Shown here: positions 1 to 9,310 of the stretch, one piece after another
Position numbering within the stretch: the stretch's first letter is position 1
Layout: each line of letters starts with the position of its first letter
NCBI RefSeq assembly: GCF_900112135.1
Contig: NZ_FOLC01000017.1
Span: 1 to 64,000 of the forward strand
Length of the DNA stretch: 64,000 nucleotides
Origin: Collimonas sp. OK412
Lineage (GTDB): Bacteria > Pseudomonadota > Gammaproteobacteria > Burkholderiales > Burkholderiaceae_D
Direction: 5' to 3'
Position numbers and translations under genes: made by a program
The notes under the pieces: model-generated
What the model was told of the DNA's origin: nothing
What the model saw: only the letters and a program-made list of their open reading frames with translations
The model's database searches: none

Positions 1-147
1 GCTATCGAGTGCCTTGCTCATCCGAATCAGGCTCAAGCCACCGTGCACGGCGGCGCTGCTTACCTTCGCCAGGCAGTCACGCCGTTTAGCATGCACTGCA
101 GGGTATTGCTTCAAAATCAGATCTTGTATGATGCGTTGTGCATGCAT
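1..147 (-). pseudogene. N-terminal part of an IS4-family transposase, cut by the window edge
   Basis: The minus strand from the ATG at 147 stays open for 49 codons to the window edge. The peptide begins MHAQRIIQDLILKQYP and continues with a helical stretch containing KRRDCLAKVSSAAVHG, which resembles the N-terminal region of IS4/IS10-type transposases. Only this end is visible, so it cannot be decided whether the element is complete. It sits downstream of upp, and the A+T-richer 148-300 stretch may be the IS end. I am fairly sure it is transposase-like but not of the exact IS family. Confidence 0.5.
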
Positions 148-267
148 GGTCTTTCCTTCGCAGTTTGGTCGCTACGAATGAAAGGGGTAACACAGCCATG
201 CATGCACCGTTTTTGAGATTGAAAGTTAACGCGATTTCGGAGAGTTTACAAGCGAAATTTGAGGGGA

Positions 268-286
268 AGGGTCAGACTCTGACCCT
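268..286. repeat. 19-bp perfect inverted repeat, possible IS end or terminator
   Basis: Arms AGGGTCAGA and TCTGACCCT flank one central base, directly after the upp stop codon. It could be part of the terminal inverted repeat of the adjacent insertion sequence or a hairpin that ends upp transcription. There is only a short T run after it on either strand. Confidence 0.45.
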
Positions 287-304
287 ATTTAACTGGTGCG
301 CGGA

Positions 305-955
305 TTATTTGGTGCCGAAGATGCGGTCGCCGGCGTCGCCTAGTCCGGGCACGATGTAGGCATGCGCGTCGAGATGCGAATCGAGGCTGGCAACGTACAG
401 CTTGACTCCGGGATGCGCGTCCTGGAATACCTGCACGCCTTCAGGCGCGGCCACCAGCGCCAGGAAAATGATCTGGTCGTCGCCGACGCCGCGTTTTTTC
501 AGGACATCGACCGCGTGTACTGCCGAATTACCGGTCGCCACCATGGGATCGCACACGATAAAGATCCGCTCCGCCAGGTCCGGCAACCGCACCAGGTATT
601 CAACCGGCTGATGCGTGTCGGGATCGCGATACACGCCGATATGGCCGACCCGCGCCGACGGCACCAGGTCCAGCAAGCCGTCGCTCATGCCGATCCCGGC
701 CCGCAGTACCGGCACCACCGCCAGCTTGCGGCCGGCAATCACCGGCGCTTCCATGCTTTGCATCGGCGTCTCGATCTGCTGCGTGGTCAGCGGCAAGTCG
801 CGCGTGATTTCATAACCCATCAGCAGCGTGATTTCACGCAACAGCTGGCGGAACGTGCGGGTTGATGTTTCCTTGCTCCGCATATGCGTCAGCTTGTGCT
901 GGATCAGCGGATGGTTGAGGATGAAAAGATTGGGGAAACGCGGATCGCTGAGCAT
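305..955 (-). CDS. upp: Uracil phosphoribosyltransferase
   Basis: Converts uracil and PRPP to UMP in the cytoplasmic pyrimidine salvage pathway. At 216 residues it has the usual family length. The PRPP-binding loop [11 protein letters not shown] is at residues 135-145, the RAGIGM segment near 85-90, and the family C-terminal signature [14 protein letters not shown] closes the protein. It is monocistronic: a transposase fragment lies downstream, and the terminator of the ihfA-merR operon separates it from the upstream neighbour. Assignment is secure. Confidence 0.96.
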   Translation of the reverse strand: MLSDPRFPNLFILNHPLIQHKLTHMRSKETSTRTFRQLLREITLLMGYEITRDLPLTTQQIETPMQSMEAPVIAGRKLAVVPVLRAGIGMSDGLLDLVPSARVGHIGVYRDPDTHQPVEYLVRLPDLAERIFIVCDPMVATGNSAVHAVDVLKKRGVGDDQIIFLALVAAPEGVQVFQDAHPGVKLYVASLDSHLDAHAYIVPGLGDAGDRIFGTK

Positions 956-970
956 AGGTGTAATTATTCC

Positions 971-998
971 AAATACAAAAAAGGGAGATTGCTCTCCC
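971..998 (-). terminator. Rho-independent terminator of the thrS-merR operon
   Basis: On the minus strand a GGGAGA/TCTCCC stem with a four-base loop is followed by six T and an AT-rich tail. It lies 16 bases after the stop codon of the MerR-like gene and ends the operon before upp. Confidence 0.8.
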
Positions 999-1013
999 TC
1001 GTTGATTCAATAT

Positions 1014-1418
1014 TCACTGAGCGGCTTGCTCTACCTTGGGTATCAGCAAATCGAGTATCTGTTCCAGTTCATGCCGCACTTCTGTCAGGTTGACTTCGTT
1101 TTTCCTGGCCTCGGCAAGCTCGGCTTCGGCGGCGCCACCCAGGCGGCCGTCAAGCTTGTTGCGGGCGCCGCTGATGGTAAAGCCATGTTCATACAATAAT
1201 TCACGGATGCGGCGGATCAGCAGCACTTCATGGTGCTGGTAATAACGGCGATTGCCGCGCCGCTTGACCGGCTTGAGCTGGGTGAATTCCTGTTCCCAGT
1301 AGCGCAGCACATGCGGCTTGACGCCGCACAGGTCGCTGACTTCGCCTATGGTGAAATAACGCTTGGCCGGAATCGGCGGCAATACGACAAGCTCGGACTT
1401 ACTAATGCGATCGTTCAT
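1014..1418 (-). CDS. MerR-family transcriptional regulator of the ihfA-linked type
   Basis: A 134-residue protein with an N-terminal winged helix ([20 protein letters not shown], about residues 21-40), the MerR wing (RRGNRRYY near 54-61) and a C-terminal coiled coil. Its ATG overlaps the ihfA stop by four bases (ATGA), so it is probably translationally coupled. A MerR-like gene directly after ihfA is typical of Burkholderiales. It has no effector-binding domain or metal-binding cysteines, so the ligand is unknown. Confidence 0.85.
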   Translation of the reverse strand: MNDRISKSELVVLPPIPAKRYFTIGEVSDLCGVKPHVLRYWEQEFTQLKPVKRRGNRRYYQHHEVLLIRRIRELLYEHGFTISGARNKLDGRLGGAAEAELAEARKNEVNLTEVRHELEQILDLLIPKVEQAAQ

Positions 1419-1858
1419 GAATTAGCTGGGAGAGCGGCGGCAAACTGTTGGATAGGCTGGATCGGTTGCAGGCTTGCGGCTTCAACCATGCCCTTGAGTT
1501 TCTGGCTTGCGTGGAAAGTGACCACGCGGCGCGCAGTGATGGGAATCTCTTCCCCGGTCTTCGGATTGCGGCCCGGACGCTGCGGCTTGTCGCGCAACTG
1601 GAAATTGCCGAAACCGGACAATTTCACGGATTCGCCGCGTTCCAGCGCATCCCGGATTTCATCGAAAAACGTTTCAACCATGTCCTTGGCTTCACGCTTG
1701 TTGAGGCCTACCTGTTCAAACAAAAGTTCAGCCAGTTCCGCCTTGGTCAATGTCGGCAAATTCTTTTCTGCCTGCGAACGGGCTTGCGCTTCGCGCATCG
1801 CCCGGTTCAGATCGGCGTCCAGAACGGATTCAAATTCTACTGTCTGCATATTGTTCAT
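1415..1858 (-). CDS. ihfA: Integration host factor subunit alpha
   Basis: One half of the IHF heterodimer, which bends DNA sharply at specific sites and acts in recombination, replication and promoter architecture. The core from about residue 36 ([18 protein letters not shown]) to the beta-arm ([20 protein letters not shown], 94-113) is classical. The arm keeps the proline between the strands that intercalates into DNA. At 147 residues it carries about 30 extra N-terminal residues compared with E. coli IHF-alpha; a later start is possible, but no internal ATG is well placed. It follows pheT, as in many proteobacteria. Confidence 0.93.
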   Translation of the reverse strand: MNNMQTVEFESVLDADLNRAMREAQARSQAEKNLPTLTKAELAELLFEQVGLNKREAKDMVETFFDEIRDALERGESVKLSGFGNFQLRDKPQRPGRNPKTGEEIPITARRVVTFHASQKLKGMVEAASLQPIQPIQQFAAALPANS

Positions 1859-1970
1859 TCTGTTGTTACGCCCCCGTCTTTTTGGGATTGCTGCAGCCGG
1901 TGCGGCTGTGTGTCGAGCGCACCGGTATTTGCTGCAGGTTTAGATATCATTAAAGCCATTCAATTACAGA

Positions 1971-4397
1971 TCAGGCGCGCAATCTAGCTGTTGGCACCTT
2001 GCTGACAGCAGCGATCAAAGCCGACATGGCGGCTTCTACGGTGTCATCTTGAAGGGTGTTTTCAGTATCTTGCAAGGTAAAACGGAAAGCAAGACTTTTT
2101 TCGTCATTTTCCAGTCCTTTGCCGTGATATTCATCAAATAAAACAATGGCTTGCAGAATCCGGCAGGCTGGATTCCCTTGCTGCTCAGCAGCAAAAACAT
2201 CCAGTAAATCTTGTGCATAAACGGCTTGTTTAACCACCACCGCAAGGTCGCGCACCACCGCCGGGAATTTCGAAATCTCGGCATACGCAGGCACTTGCCG
2301 TTGCTGCAAGGCCAAGGCGTCGACTTCAAACAAAACCGGGGCCAGCGGCAACTCGTACTTCTGCTGCAGGCGCGGATGCAACTCGCCGATAAAGCCTACC
2401 GCGACGTCGCCCAGCAGCACCTGCGCCGAACGGCCCGGATGCAAAGCGGGATGTTCCAGTTTGGCGAAACGCAAAGTTGCGGGTGCAAACAAGGCTTCCA
2501 GGTCCGCCTTGACGTCGAAGAAATCGACGGTGCGGCTAGCCTGCCCCCATTGCTCATCTGCTTGCGGACCATAGGCCAGGCCGGCGACCCGCTTCGGCTG
2601 TTCAAAACCGGCGACTGCCAGCGGCCCGTCCTGGACTTCCTGGTTACGCGTATACACCGCGCCTGTTTCAAAAATCCGGACCCGGTTCAACTTGCGGTTC
2701 AGATTGTATTTGACGTTGGCCACCAGGCTGGCGATCAGCGACGAACGCATCACGCTCATCTGGCTGGCGATCGGATTGAGCAGCTTGATCGGCTCCAGGT
2801 TGCCGGCAAAGTCGGCTTCCCAGGCTTCTTCGACAAAACTGAAATTGATCACTTCCTGGTAATCCAGGTCAGCCAGCTGGCGCCGGATCGTGAACAGCGA
2901 GCGTTGGTTCTCCGGCGCGATGTACATCGCGTTCGGCGCCACCGGCGGCAAGGCCGGGATATTTTCAAAACCGTAGACGCGGGCGATTTCCTCGATCAGG
3001 TCTTCCTCGATCTCGATATCGAAACGGTACGACGGCGGCGTCACCGAAAACACGCCGTTCTCTTGCGTGAACGCCAGGCCCAGGCGGGTGAAGATGTCGG
3101 CGATCTGGCTATCCGACAAAGGCACGCCGATGACCTTGATGGCGCGCGCCGTGCGCACCTTGACCGGATCGCGTTTTGGCAGGTTGACGCTTTGATCGTC
3201 GACCGGGCCGACCTGGGTCTGGGGCGTACCGCAAATGTCGATCAGCAAGGCAGTGATGCGTTCGATGTGCTCAACCGTGGTCGCAAAATCGACGCCGCGC
3301 TCGAAGCGATGGCCGGCATCGGTCGAGAAGTTGAACCGGCGGGCACGGCCTTGTATCGCCTGCGGCCACCAGAATGCGGCTTCCAGGTAGATGTTTTGCG
3401 TTTCCAGCGACACCGCGGTAGCGTCGCCGCCCATGATGCCGGCCAGCGATTCGATCTGCCGGTCGTCGGCGATCACGCCGATCCAGTCGTCGACGCTGAC
3501 CGTATTGCCGTTCAACAGTTTAAGCGATTCGCCAGCCTTGCCCCAGCGGACATCGAGGCCGCCGTGGATCTTGTCCAGGTCGAAGACGTGGGTAGGACGC
3601 CCCAGCTCCAGCATGACATAGTTGGAGATGTCGACCAAAGCCGAAATCGGACGCTGGCCGCTGCGCTCCAGGCGCTGCTTCATCCAGCGCGGCGTTGCCG
3701 CCTTGGCGTTCAGGCCGCGGATCACGCGGCCGGAAAAACGGCCGCACAGGTCCGGCGCCGAAATCTTGACCGGCAGCGTTTCAGCGATGTTGGCGCTGAC
3801 AGCCTTGAATACCGGCTGCTTCAGCGGCGTACCGGTCAGCGCCGATACTTCGCGCGCCACGCCCAGCACCGACAGGCAATCGGCCTTGTTCGGCGTCAGC
3901 TTGATGGTGAACTTCAGGTCGTTCAGCTCGAAATAATCGCGGAAATTCTTGCCGACCGGCGCATCTTCCGGCAATTCCAGCAAACCGCCATGGTCTTCCG
4001 ACAGTTTCAGTTCGCGCGCCGAGCACAACATGCCCTGCGATTCGACGCCGCGCAGCTGCCCGAGCTTGATCTCGAATGGCTTGCCATCCGCGCCTGGCGG
4101 CAGAATTGCACCGACCATCGCACAAGGCACCTTGAGGCCAGGCCGTACATTCGGCGCGCCGCATACGATATTGAGCATGGTGCCGGTGCCGACATCGACC
4201 TGGCAGACATTGAGGCGATCGGCGTTCGGATGCTTGGCGGTCTCGACCACCAGGCCGACCACGATATTGGTAAAGGGCGGCGCAACCGGCTCGACCTCTT
4301 CCACTTCGAGACCTGACATGGTCAGCAGATGGGACAATTCGTCCGAAGTCATCTTCGGATCGACCATGGAACGCAGCCAGCTTTCAGAGAATTGCAT
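1971..4397 (-). CDS. pheT: Phenylalanyl-tRNA synthetase beta subunit
   Basis: Forms the alpha2beta2 enzyme that charges tRNA-Phe. I chose the start [16 protein letters not shown], which matches the family N-terminus; an upstream in-frame ATG would add five residues. The 808-residue length is normal. The order is an EMAP-like tRNA-binding region (about 40-150), B3/B4 editing domain, B5 domain, core domain, and a C-terminal ferredoxin-fold anticodon-binding domain with [12 protein letters not shown]. It follows pheS by 113 bases in the same operon. Confidence 0.96.
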   Translation of the reverse strand: MQFSESWLRSMVDPKMTSDELSHLLTMSGLEVEEVEPVAPPFTNIVVGLVVETAKHPNADRLNVCQVDVGTGTMLNIVCGAPNVRPGLKVPCAMVGAILPPGADGKPFEIKLGQLRGVESQGMLCSARELKLSEDHGGLLELPEDAPVGKNFRDYFELNDLKFTIKLTPNKADCLSVLGVAREVSALTGTPLKQPVFKAVSANIAETLPVKISAPDLCGRFSGRVIRGLNAKAATPRWMKQRLERSGQRPISALVDISNYVMLELGRPTHVFDLDKIHGGLDVRWGKAGESLKLLNGNTVSVDDWIGVIADDRQIESLAGIMGGDATAVSLETQNIYLEAAFWWPQAIQGRARRFNFSTDAGHRFERGVDFATTVEHIERITALLIDICGTPQTQVGPVDDQSVNLPKRDPVKVRTARAIKVIGVPLSDSQIADIFTRLGLAFTQENGVFSVTPPSYRFDIEIEEDLIEEIARVYGFENIPALPPVAPNAMYIAPENQRSLFTIRRQLADLDYQEVINFSFVEEAWEADFAGNLEPIKLLNPIASQMSVMRSSLIASLVANVKYNLNRKLNRVRIFETGAVYTRNQEVQDGPLAVAGFEQPKRVAGLAYGPQADEQWGQASRTVDFFDVKADLEALFAPATLRFAKLEHPALHPGRSAQVLLGDVAVGFIGELHPRLQQKYELPLAPVLFEVDALALQQRQVPAYAEISKFPAVVRDLAVVVKQAVYAQDLLDVFAAEQQGNPACRILQAIVLFDEYHGKGLENDEKSLAFRFTLQDTENTLQDDTVEAAMSALIAAVSKVPTARLRA

Positions 4398-4510
4398 AGG
4401 TAAAACCTTCAAAAACCTTTAGTCACAGAAGCAGGGAACGCTGGGGCATCGGAGCACGATGGCTAGACAACCCGGGCGTCTTCGGCGATGGGCTCGTTTC
4501 AGAAGCCAGT

Positions 4511-5527
4511 TTAATTAAATTGTTTCAGGAAGCGCAGGTCGCCTTCGTAAAACAGGCGCAGATCGTTGATGCCATAACGCAGCATGGTCAGGCGCTCGAT
4601 GCCGGAGCCGAACGCAAAACCGATGAACTGTTCCGGATCCAGCCCCATGTTGCGCACCACGTTCGGGTGCACCTGGCCGGCGCCGGACACTTCCAGCCAG
4701 CGTCCTTTCAGCGGACCGCTGCCGAAGGCAATGTCGATCTCGGCCGATGGCTCGGTGAACGGAAAGTACGACGGGCGGAAACGCACTTGCAGGTCGTCGG
4801 TTTCAAAGAAGGCCTTGACGAAATTCAGGTACACGCCCTTGAGGTCGGCGAAGCTGATGTCCTCGGCGATCCACAGGCCTTCGACCTGGTGGAACATCGG
4901 CGAGTGGGTAGCGTCGCTATCGACCCGGTAAGTACGGCCCGGCGCAATGACCTTGATCGGCGGCTTGTTCATGCGCGCATAACGCACCTGCATCGGGCTG
5001 GTATGGGTGCGCAGCAGCAGTTGCTTGCCTTCGCTGTCCTTGCCGTCGATGTAGAAAGTGTCCTGCATCGAACGCGCCGGGTGGTTTTCCGGGCTGTTCA
5101 ACGCGGTAAAGTTGGTCCAGTCGGTTTCGATCTCGGGGCCGTCGGCCACGTCGAAACCGATAGAACGGAAAATCTCTTCGATACGCTGCCACGAGCGCAT
5201 CACAGGATGGATGCCGCCGACGCCGCGGCCGCGGCCCGGCAAGGTGACATCGATCGCTTCCGCATTCAGGCGCTCTTGCATCTGCGCATTGGCCAGTGCA
5301 TCACGGCGCGCATTCAGCGCGGCTTCGATCTGCTCTTTGGCATTGTTGATGACTGCGCCCTGGACCTTGCGCTCATCCGGCGCCAGCTTGCCCAGCCCCT
5401 TCATCTGCTCGGTGATCTGGCCGGTCTTGCCGAGATACTTGGCCTTCGCATTTTCCAGCGCGGCGGCGTCGGCGGCGGCGGTGAAATCAGCTTGGGCTTG
5501 CGTTACTAATTGTTCTAGGGAGTTCAT
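4511..5527 (-). CDS. pheS: Phenylalanyl-tRNA synthetase alpha subunit
   Basis: Catalytic alpha subunit of PheRS. The start [15 protein letters not shown] is taken as canonical; an in-frame ATG six codons upstream (5545) is less likely. The protein has an N-terminal coiled coil that binds tRNA, then class II motif 1 ([14 protein letters not shown]), motif 2 around [13 protein letters not shown] and motif 3 with GFGSG-like [14 protein letters not shown]. About 338 residues is the normal length. Confidence 0.96.
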   Translation of the reverse strand: MNSLEQLVTQAQADFTAAADAAALENAKAKYLGKTGQITEQMKGLGKLAPDERKVQGAVINNAKEQIEAALNARRDALANAQMQERLNAEAIDVTLPGRGRGVGGIHPVMRSWQRIEEIFRSIGFDVADGPEIETDWTNFTALNSPENHPARSMQDTFYIDGKDSEGKQLLLRTHTSPMQVRYARMNKPPIKVIAPGRTYRVDSDATHSPMFHQVEGLWIAEDISFADLKGVYLNFVKAFFETDDLQVRFRPSYFPFTEPSAEIDIAFGSGPLKGRWLEVSGAGQVHPNVVRNMGLDPEQFIGFAFGSGIERLTMLRYGINDLRLFYEGDLRFLKQFN

Positions 5528-5586
5528 GCAGTTTTCCTGCTCCAATGAAGCCGAAATACGCTGATAAAATCGAAAAACCAGCGGTT

Positions 5587-5626
5587 AAAAACACAAACGG
5601 GGCACAAGGTGTTGACCTCTGCCCCG
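5587..5626 (-). terminator. Hairpin with T-rich tail between rplT and pheS
   Basis: On the minus strand a seven-base CGGGGCA/TGCCCCG stem, extended inside by AGGT/ACCT, is followed by TTTGTGTTTTT. It probably reduces read-through from the ribosomal-protein genes into pheST. E. coli pheST has an attenuator with a phenylalanine leader peptide. I searched the 60 bases before this hairpin and found no clear phenylalanine-rich leader, so it is called a terminator only. Confidence 0.6.
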
Positions 5627-5689
5627 CTCGGGATTGCCACGCTGCCAACAAACACTGCAGCGATGGCAAAACTACGTAACTAAGATGAG

Positions 5690-6049
5690 TTACGCAGCGA
5701 TGTTGGCCTTGACTTGATTGACAATCGCAGCAAACGCTGGCTTGTCCATCACTGCCATATCAGCCAGAACCTTACGGTCCAGTTCGATCGAAGCACGCTT
5801 CAGACCGTTCATGAATACGCTGTATGTAACGCCATGCTCACGCGAAGCAGCGTTGATACGGGCGATCCACAATGCACGGAATACGCGCTTCTTGTTGCGG
5901 CGGTCACGGTATGCATATTGACCAGCGCGCATAACCGCTTGCTTGGCTACGCGATAGACTTTACTGCGGCGACCGCGGTAACCCTTGGCTTGCACCAAGA
6001 TTTTTTTATGACGGGCACGAGCTGTAACCCCACGTTTTACTCTAGGCAT
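5690..6049 (-). CDS. rplT: 50S ribosomal protein L20
   Basis: Binds 23S rRNA early in large-subunit assembly. The 119 residues match the family over the full length, with the basic N-terminal extension ([18 protein letters not shown]) and the typical [17 protein letters not shown] segment. AAGGAG lies five bases before the ATG. In E. coli, L20 represses the rpmI-rplT mRNA; see the rpmI leader hairpin. Confidence 0.97.
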   Translation of the reverse strand: MPRVKRGVTARARHKKILVQAKGYRGRRSKVYRVAKQAVMRAGQYAYRDRRNKKRVFRALWIARINAASREHGVTYSVFMNGLKRASIELDRKVLADMAVMDKPAFAAIVNQVKANIAA

Positions 6050-6069
6050 AATAACTCCTTAGTATGAGG

Positions 6070-6267
6070 TTAAGCGTTCGGCAACATGCGCGAAACGGAT
6101 ACCATGTTGTGGTCATTGACCCCAACGGAACCGCGCAATTGACGTTTGTTTTTGGTGGTTTTCTTGGTCAGGATGTGGCGCTTGAACGCTTGACCGCGTT
6201 TAACGGTTCCACCCGGACGCACACGAAAGCGCTTTTTGGCGCTGCTTTTCGTCTTCATTTTTGGCAT
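6070..6267 (-). CDS. rpmI: 50S ribosomal protein L35
   Basis: A small basic 65-residue ribosomal protein beginning [20 protein letters not shown], the normal L35 signature. It is 20 bases before rplT. Its Shine-Dalgarno is unusually far upstream and separated from the ATG by a hairpin. Confidence 0.97.
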   Translation of the reverse strand: MPKMKTKSSAKKRFRVRPGGTVKRGQAFKRHILTKKTTKNKRQLRGSVGVNDHNMVSVSRMLPNA

Positions 6268-6298
6268 GACACTATCTGTCCTCTAGGGACAGCTCCTT
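6268..6298 (-). promoter_or_regulatory. rpmI ribosome binding site with a hairpin between SD and start codon
   Basis: Reading the minus strand, AAGGAG (6298-6293) is followed at once by CTGTCC, a five-base loop and GGACAG (6292-6276), then eight bases and the ATG at 6267. The linear SD-to-ATG distance is about 25 bases. If the perfect six-base stem forms, the effective gap becomes eight bases, the usual optimum. The structure would hold the SD next to the start and could be a target for L20-type control. Confidence 0.55.
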
Positions 6299-6463
6299 TT
6301 TTAACATGATTGCAGGTGGCAACATGACGTTACGCTTGGATGCCTGCTCTCACTTGTTTAAACCCAGCTGCACCAATGACCGCAACTGAATTTCGCAGCA
6401 GAATCTGGCCTGCTGCTTTTGGGCGATCCGGACGATTGCTCATCCAGCTCGCCTAAAATCGAA

Positions 6464-6988
6464 TTACTTTTTCTTCTTGGGGCCAATGATCATGATCATC
6501 TGGCGCCCTTCCATCTTAGGCCACTGCTCGACCTGTCCGTACGGCTCCAGGTCTTGCTTCAGACGTTCCAGCATGCGTACGCCGATGTCCTGGTGAGCCA
6601 TTTCACGGCCGCGGAAACGCAGCGTGATCTTGACCTTGTCGCCGTCTTCATCCAGGAAACGGGTCAAGTTGCGCAGCTTGATGTTGTAATCCCCATCATC
6701 GGTGCCTGGACGGAATTTGACTTCCTTGACCAGGATGACCTTCTGCTTCAACTTGGCTTCGTGCGCCTTCTTCTGCTCCTGGTACTTGAACTTGCCGTAG
6801 TCCATCAAACGGGCTACTGGCGGCTGCGCGGTCGGTGCGATTTCCACCAGATCAACGTTCGCCTCTTCCGCCAGGCGGAAGGCCTCAGCCAGACTGACGA
6901 TACCGAGTGCTTCGTTCTCGACACCGGATAAGCGCAATTCTGGCGCAGTAATTTCGCCGTTGATGCGATGTGACTTGTCCGTAGCTAT
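6464..6988 (-). CDS. infC: Translation initiation factor IF-3 with a non-canonical ATA start
   Basis: Binds the 30S subunit and proofreads initiator tRNA and start codon. The conserved N-terminus ([20 protein letters not shown]) is in frame upstream of the first ATG/GTG/TTG possibilities. The codon before it is ATA at 6988-6986, with AAGGA seven bases upstream. Starting at the internal TTG (6937) would delete 17 conserved residues. With the ATA start the protein is 174 residues, the normal length. E. coli infC uses ATT and is autoregulated through start-codon discrimination. The gene lies between thrS and rpmI. Confidence 0.93.
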   Translation of the reverse strand: MATDKSHRINGEITAPELRLSGVENEALGIVSLAEAFRLAEEANVDLVEIAPTAQPPVARLMDYGKFKYQEQKKAHEAKLKQKVILVKEVKFRPGTDDGDYNIKLRNLTRFLDEDGDKVKITLRFRGREMAHQDIGVRMLERLKQDLEPYGQVEQWPKMEGRQMIMIIGPKKKK

Positions 6989-7048
6989 TGCAGTTTCCTT
7001 TAAAAATCAAATAATTAAGCCGTGCTCTTGCGCTTCGGGTTGCCCCGT

Positions 7049-8956
7049 TCAGGCTTTGGTTTCAACCTCGTTCTTGAGGCGTTCCACCAGTACGTCGATA
7101 GGCATCACACCCAGGTCGACATTGCCCCGCGCTCGCACGGCCACTGTGTTTGCATCCCGCTCTTTATCACCGACAACCAGTATATAAGGCGGCTTCTGCA
7201 AAGAATGCTGCCGTATTTTATAGGTAATCTTCTCATTACGCAAATCGGTCTCTACTCTAAACCCTTGTTTTTTCAGCGTTTGTGCAACATTTTTCACATA
7301 TTCCGACTGCGCGTCCGAGATATTCAAAACAACAACTTGCACGGGAGCAAGCCACAGGGGCATCGCGCCGGCATGATTTTCGATCAGTATTCCGATAAAA
7401 CGCTCGAGCGAACCGACAATCGCCCTATGCAGCATGACCGGCACCTTGCGGCCGTTATCTTCCGTGACATATTCCGAACCGAGCCGGCCCGGCATTGAAA
7501 AGTCGACCTGCATGGTGCCGCACTGCCAGGAGCGGCCGATCGAGTCTTTCAGGTGGTATTCGATTTTCGGGCCGTAGAACGCGCCTTCGCCCGGCAATTC
7601 TTCCCATTCCGTGCCGGAAGCCCGGATCGCTTCGCGCAAGGCGCTTTCCGCCTTGTCCCAGACCACATCTTCGCCGACCCGCTTTTCAGGGCGCAAAGCC
7701 AGCTTCACCGCTACTTCGGTAAAACCGAAATCGGTATACACCTGGCGCACCACCTTGTCGAAGGCCGCCACCTCTTCCTGCACCTGTTCTTCGGTACAGA
7801 AAATATGACCGTCATCCTGGGTAAAGCCGCGCACCCGCATCATGCCGTGCAAGGCGCCGGACGGCTCGTTGCGGTGGCATTGGCCGAATTCGCCGTAGCG
7901 CAGCGGCAGGTCGCGGTAGCTATGCAGGCCGGAATTGAAAATCTGGATATGGCCGGGGCAGTTCATCGGCTTCAGGGCATAACTGCGGCTTTCCGACTCG
8001 GTAGTGAACATGTTGTCGCGGTAGTTATCCCAGTGGCCGGTCTTTTCCCACAAAGTGCGGTCCAGGATTTGCGGCGCCTTGACTTCCTGGTAACCGTTAT
8101 CCTGGTAAACACGGCGCATGAACTGCTCAACCTGCTGCCAGATAGTCCAGCCCTTCGGATGCCAGAAAATCAGGCCCGGCGCTTCATCCTGGAAATGGAA
8201 CAGGTCGAGCGCGCGCCCCAGCTTGCGGTGGTCGCGCTTTTCCGCCTCTTCCAGCATGTGCAGATAGGCTTCCTGCTCATCCTTCTTGGCCCAGGCGGTG
8301 CCGTACACACGCTGCAACATTTCATTTTTTGCATCGCCGCGCCAGTAGGCGCCGGCCAGCTTCATCAGCTTGAACACCTTCAATTTGCCGGTTGACGGCA
8401 CGTGCGGGCCACGGCACAAGTCGGTGAACTTGCCTTCTGTATATAAGGAGACTTCCTGGTCCTGGGGAATCGAGCCGATCAGCTCGGCCTTGTAAGCCTC
8501 GCCTATCGATTCGAAATAGGCGATGGCTTCGTCGCGCGCCACTACCTTGCGTGTCACCGGCTCGTCCTTCTTGGCCAGTTCCGCCATCTTCTTTTCAATC
8601 TCCTGCAAGTCTTCTGGAGTGAACGGACGCTTGTAGGCAAAATCGTAGTAGAAACCGTTTTCGATCACCGGGCCGATAGTCACCTGCGCATCGGGAAACA
8701 GTTCCTTTACCGCGTACGCCAGCAAGTGGGCGGTCGAATGGCGAATCACTTCCAGTCCGTCGGCATCCTTGTCGGTGACGATGGCCAGCTCGACATCGCG
8801 CTCTATCAGGAACGAGGTATCCACCAGCTTGCCGTCGACCTTGCCGGCCAGCGCCGCCTTGGCCAGGCCGGCGCCGATGCTGGCGGCGACCTGCGCCACA
8901 GTCAGCGGCGCATCGAATTGACGCTGTGAACCATCGGGAAGTTTGACTGCTATCAT
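7049..8956 (-). CDS. thrS: Threonyl-tRNA synthetase
   Basis: Charges tRNA-Thr and edits Ser-tRNA-Thr. The start [20 protein letters not shown] matches the family; in-frame codons further upstream (to 8980) are less likely. 635 residues. The order is TGS domain (1-60), editing domain with [11 protein letters not shown] (the zinc/editing HxxxH region), class II catalytic core with [16 protein letters not shown] and [13 protein letters not shown], and a C-terminal anticodon-binding domain. It is the first structural gene of the operon and is preceded by a putative threonine attenuator. Confidence 0.96.
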   Translation of the reverse strand: MIAVKLPDGSQRQFDAPLTVAQVAASIGAGLAKAALAGKVDGKLVDTSFLIERDVELAIVTDKDADGLEVIRHSTAHLLAYAVKELFPDAQVTIGPVIENGFYYDFAYKRPFTPEDLQEIEKKMAELAKKDEPVTRKVVARDEAIAYFESIGEAYKAELIGSIPQDQEVSLYTEGKFTDLCRGPHVPSTGKLKVFKLMKLAGAYWRGDAKNEMLQRVYGTAWAKKDEQEAYLHMLEEAEKRDHRKLGRALDLFHFQDEAPGLIFWHPKGWTIWQQVEQFMRRVYQDNGYQEVKAPQILDRTLWEKTGHWDNYRDNMFTTESESRSYALKPMNCPGHIQIFNSGLHSYRDLPLRYGEFGQCHRNEPSGALHGMMRVRGFTQDDGHIFCTEEQVQEEVAAFDKVVRQVYTDFGFTEVAVKLALRPEKRVGEDVVWDKAESALREAIRASGTEWEELPGEGAFYGPKIEYHLKDSIGRSWQCGTMQVDFSMPGRLGSEYVTEDNGRKVPVMLHRAIVGSLERFIGILIENHAGAMPLWLAPVQVVVLNISDAQSEYVKNVAQTLKKQGFRVETDLRNEKITYKIRQHSLQKPPYILVVGDKERDANTVAVRARGNVDLGVMPIDVLVERLKNEVETKA

Positions 8957-9035
8957 TTTGAGCCCCATATCGGCGGTCACTCGGGACGACGCCGGATTGA
9001 ATGAAATTAACGTGTGCTTTACAAAAACGCGGACG

Positions 9036-9067
9036 AAAAAAAACGCGGACCAGCCGCGCTTTTTTCA
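9036..9067 (-). terminator. Intrinsic terminator in the thrS leader (attenuator)
   Basis: On the minus strand A-rich sequence, GCGCGG, a short loop and CCGCG-type pairing (CGCGG/CCGCG) are followed by eight T (9043-9036), about 80 bases before thrS. The upstream segment GCTTTTTTC (9087-9079) is perfectly complementary to GAAAAAAGC (9067-9059), which is the left shoulder of the terminator. An alternative antiterminator fold is therefore available. Confidence 0.75.
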
Positions 9068-9092
9068 TCATGCAGGTAGAAAAAAGCCTCGA

Positions 9093-9134
9093 CTAGCGTC
9101 GCTCACAGATCGTGGTGGTAGTTCGCGGTGTCAT
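9093..9134 (-). CDS. Threonine-rich leader peptide of thrS
   Basis: A 13-codon open frame, MTPRTTTTICERR, with five threonine codons (ACA, then ACT ACC ACC ACG in a row). It ends with TAG 26 bases before the terminator region. AAAGG lies about ten bases before the ATG. The combination of leader peptide rich in the cognate amino acid, antiterminator-capable segment and intrinsic terminator in front of thrS is the standard layout for ribosome-mediated attenuation. Too short for usual gene finding. Confidence 0.7.
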   Translation of the reverse strand: MTPRTTTTICERR

Positions 9135-9230
9135 AACCGGGATGCCTTTCTCGCTCTTACAGATGTGAAATTCGTTTCAGCCTGCCTGCCGCAAAACAGC
9201 AATAACAACAGCAGCAACTGGATGTCGCCG

Positions 9231-9239
9231 ATCATACCA
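9231..9239 (-). promoter_or_regulatory. Putative extended -10 promoter for the thrS leader
   Basis: The minus strand reads TGG-TATGAT, an extended -10 motif about 100 bases upstream of the leader ATG. A TTGCCA element lies 19 bases further up as a weak -35. It is placed sensibly to make the leader transcript. Confidence 0.4.
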
Positions 9240-9310
9240 GAAAATGGCTGCGGCATGGCAAGTGCACAAGCTGCCGTGTTGCTAAACTGCCTAAATACGC
9301 GTCCGCTGGT

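Noticed and set aside
2211-4316. A 701-residue open frame opposite pheT as a real gene
   Set aside because: It is an antisense shadow of a secure gene in high-G+C sequence; the Arg/Gln-rich composition is typical of such shadows.
5546-5689. A phenylalanine attenuator for pheST like that of E. coli
   Set aside because: There is a hairpin with a T-rich tail, but no phenylalanine-rich leader frame before it. The Phe-rich frame that exists runs after the hairpin into pheS.
9135-9310. A tRNA gene upstream of thrS, as found in some relatives
   Set aside because: No cloverleaf with acceptor stem and T-loop could be drawn; the region holds a promoter-like extended -10 and the leader.
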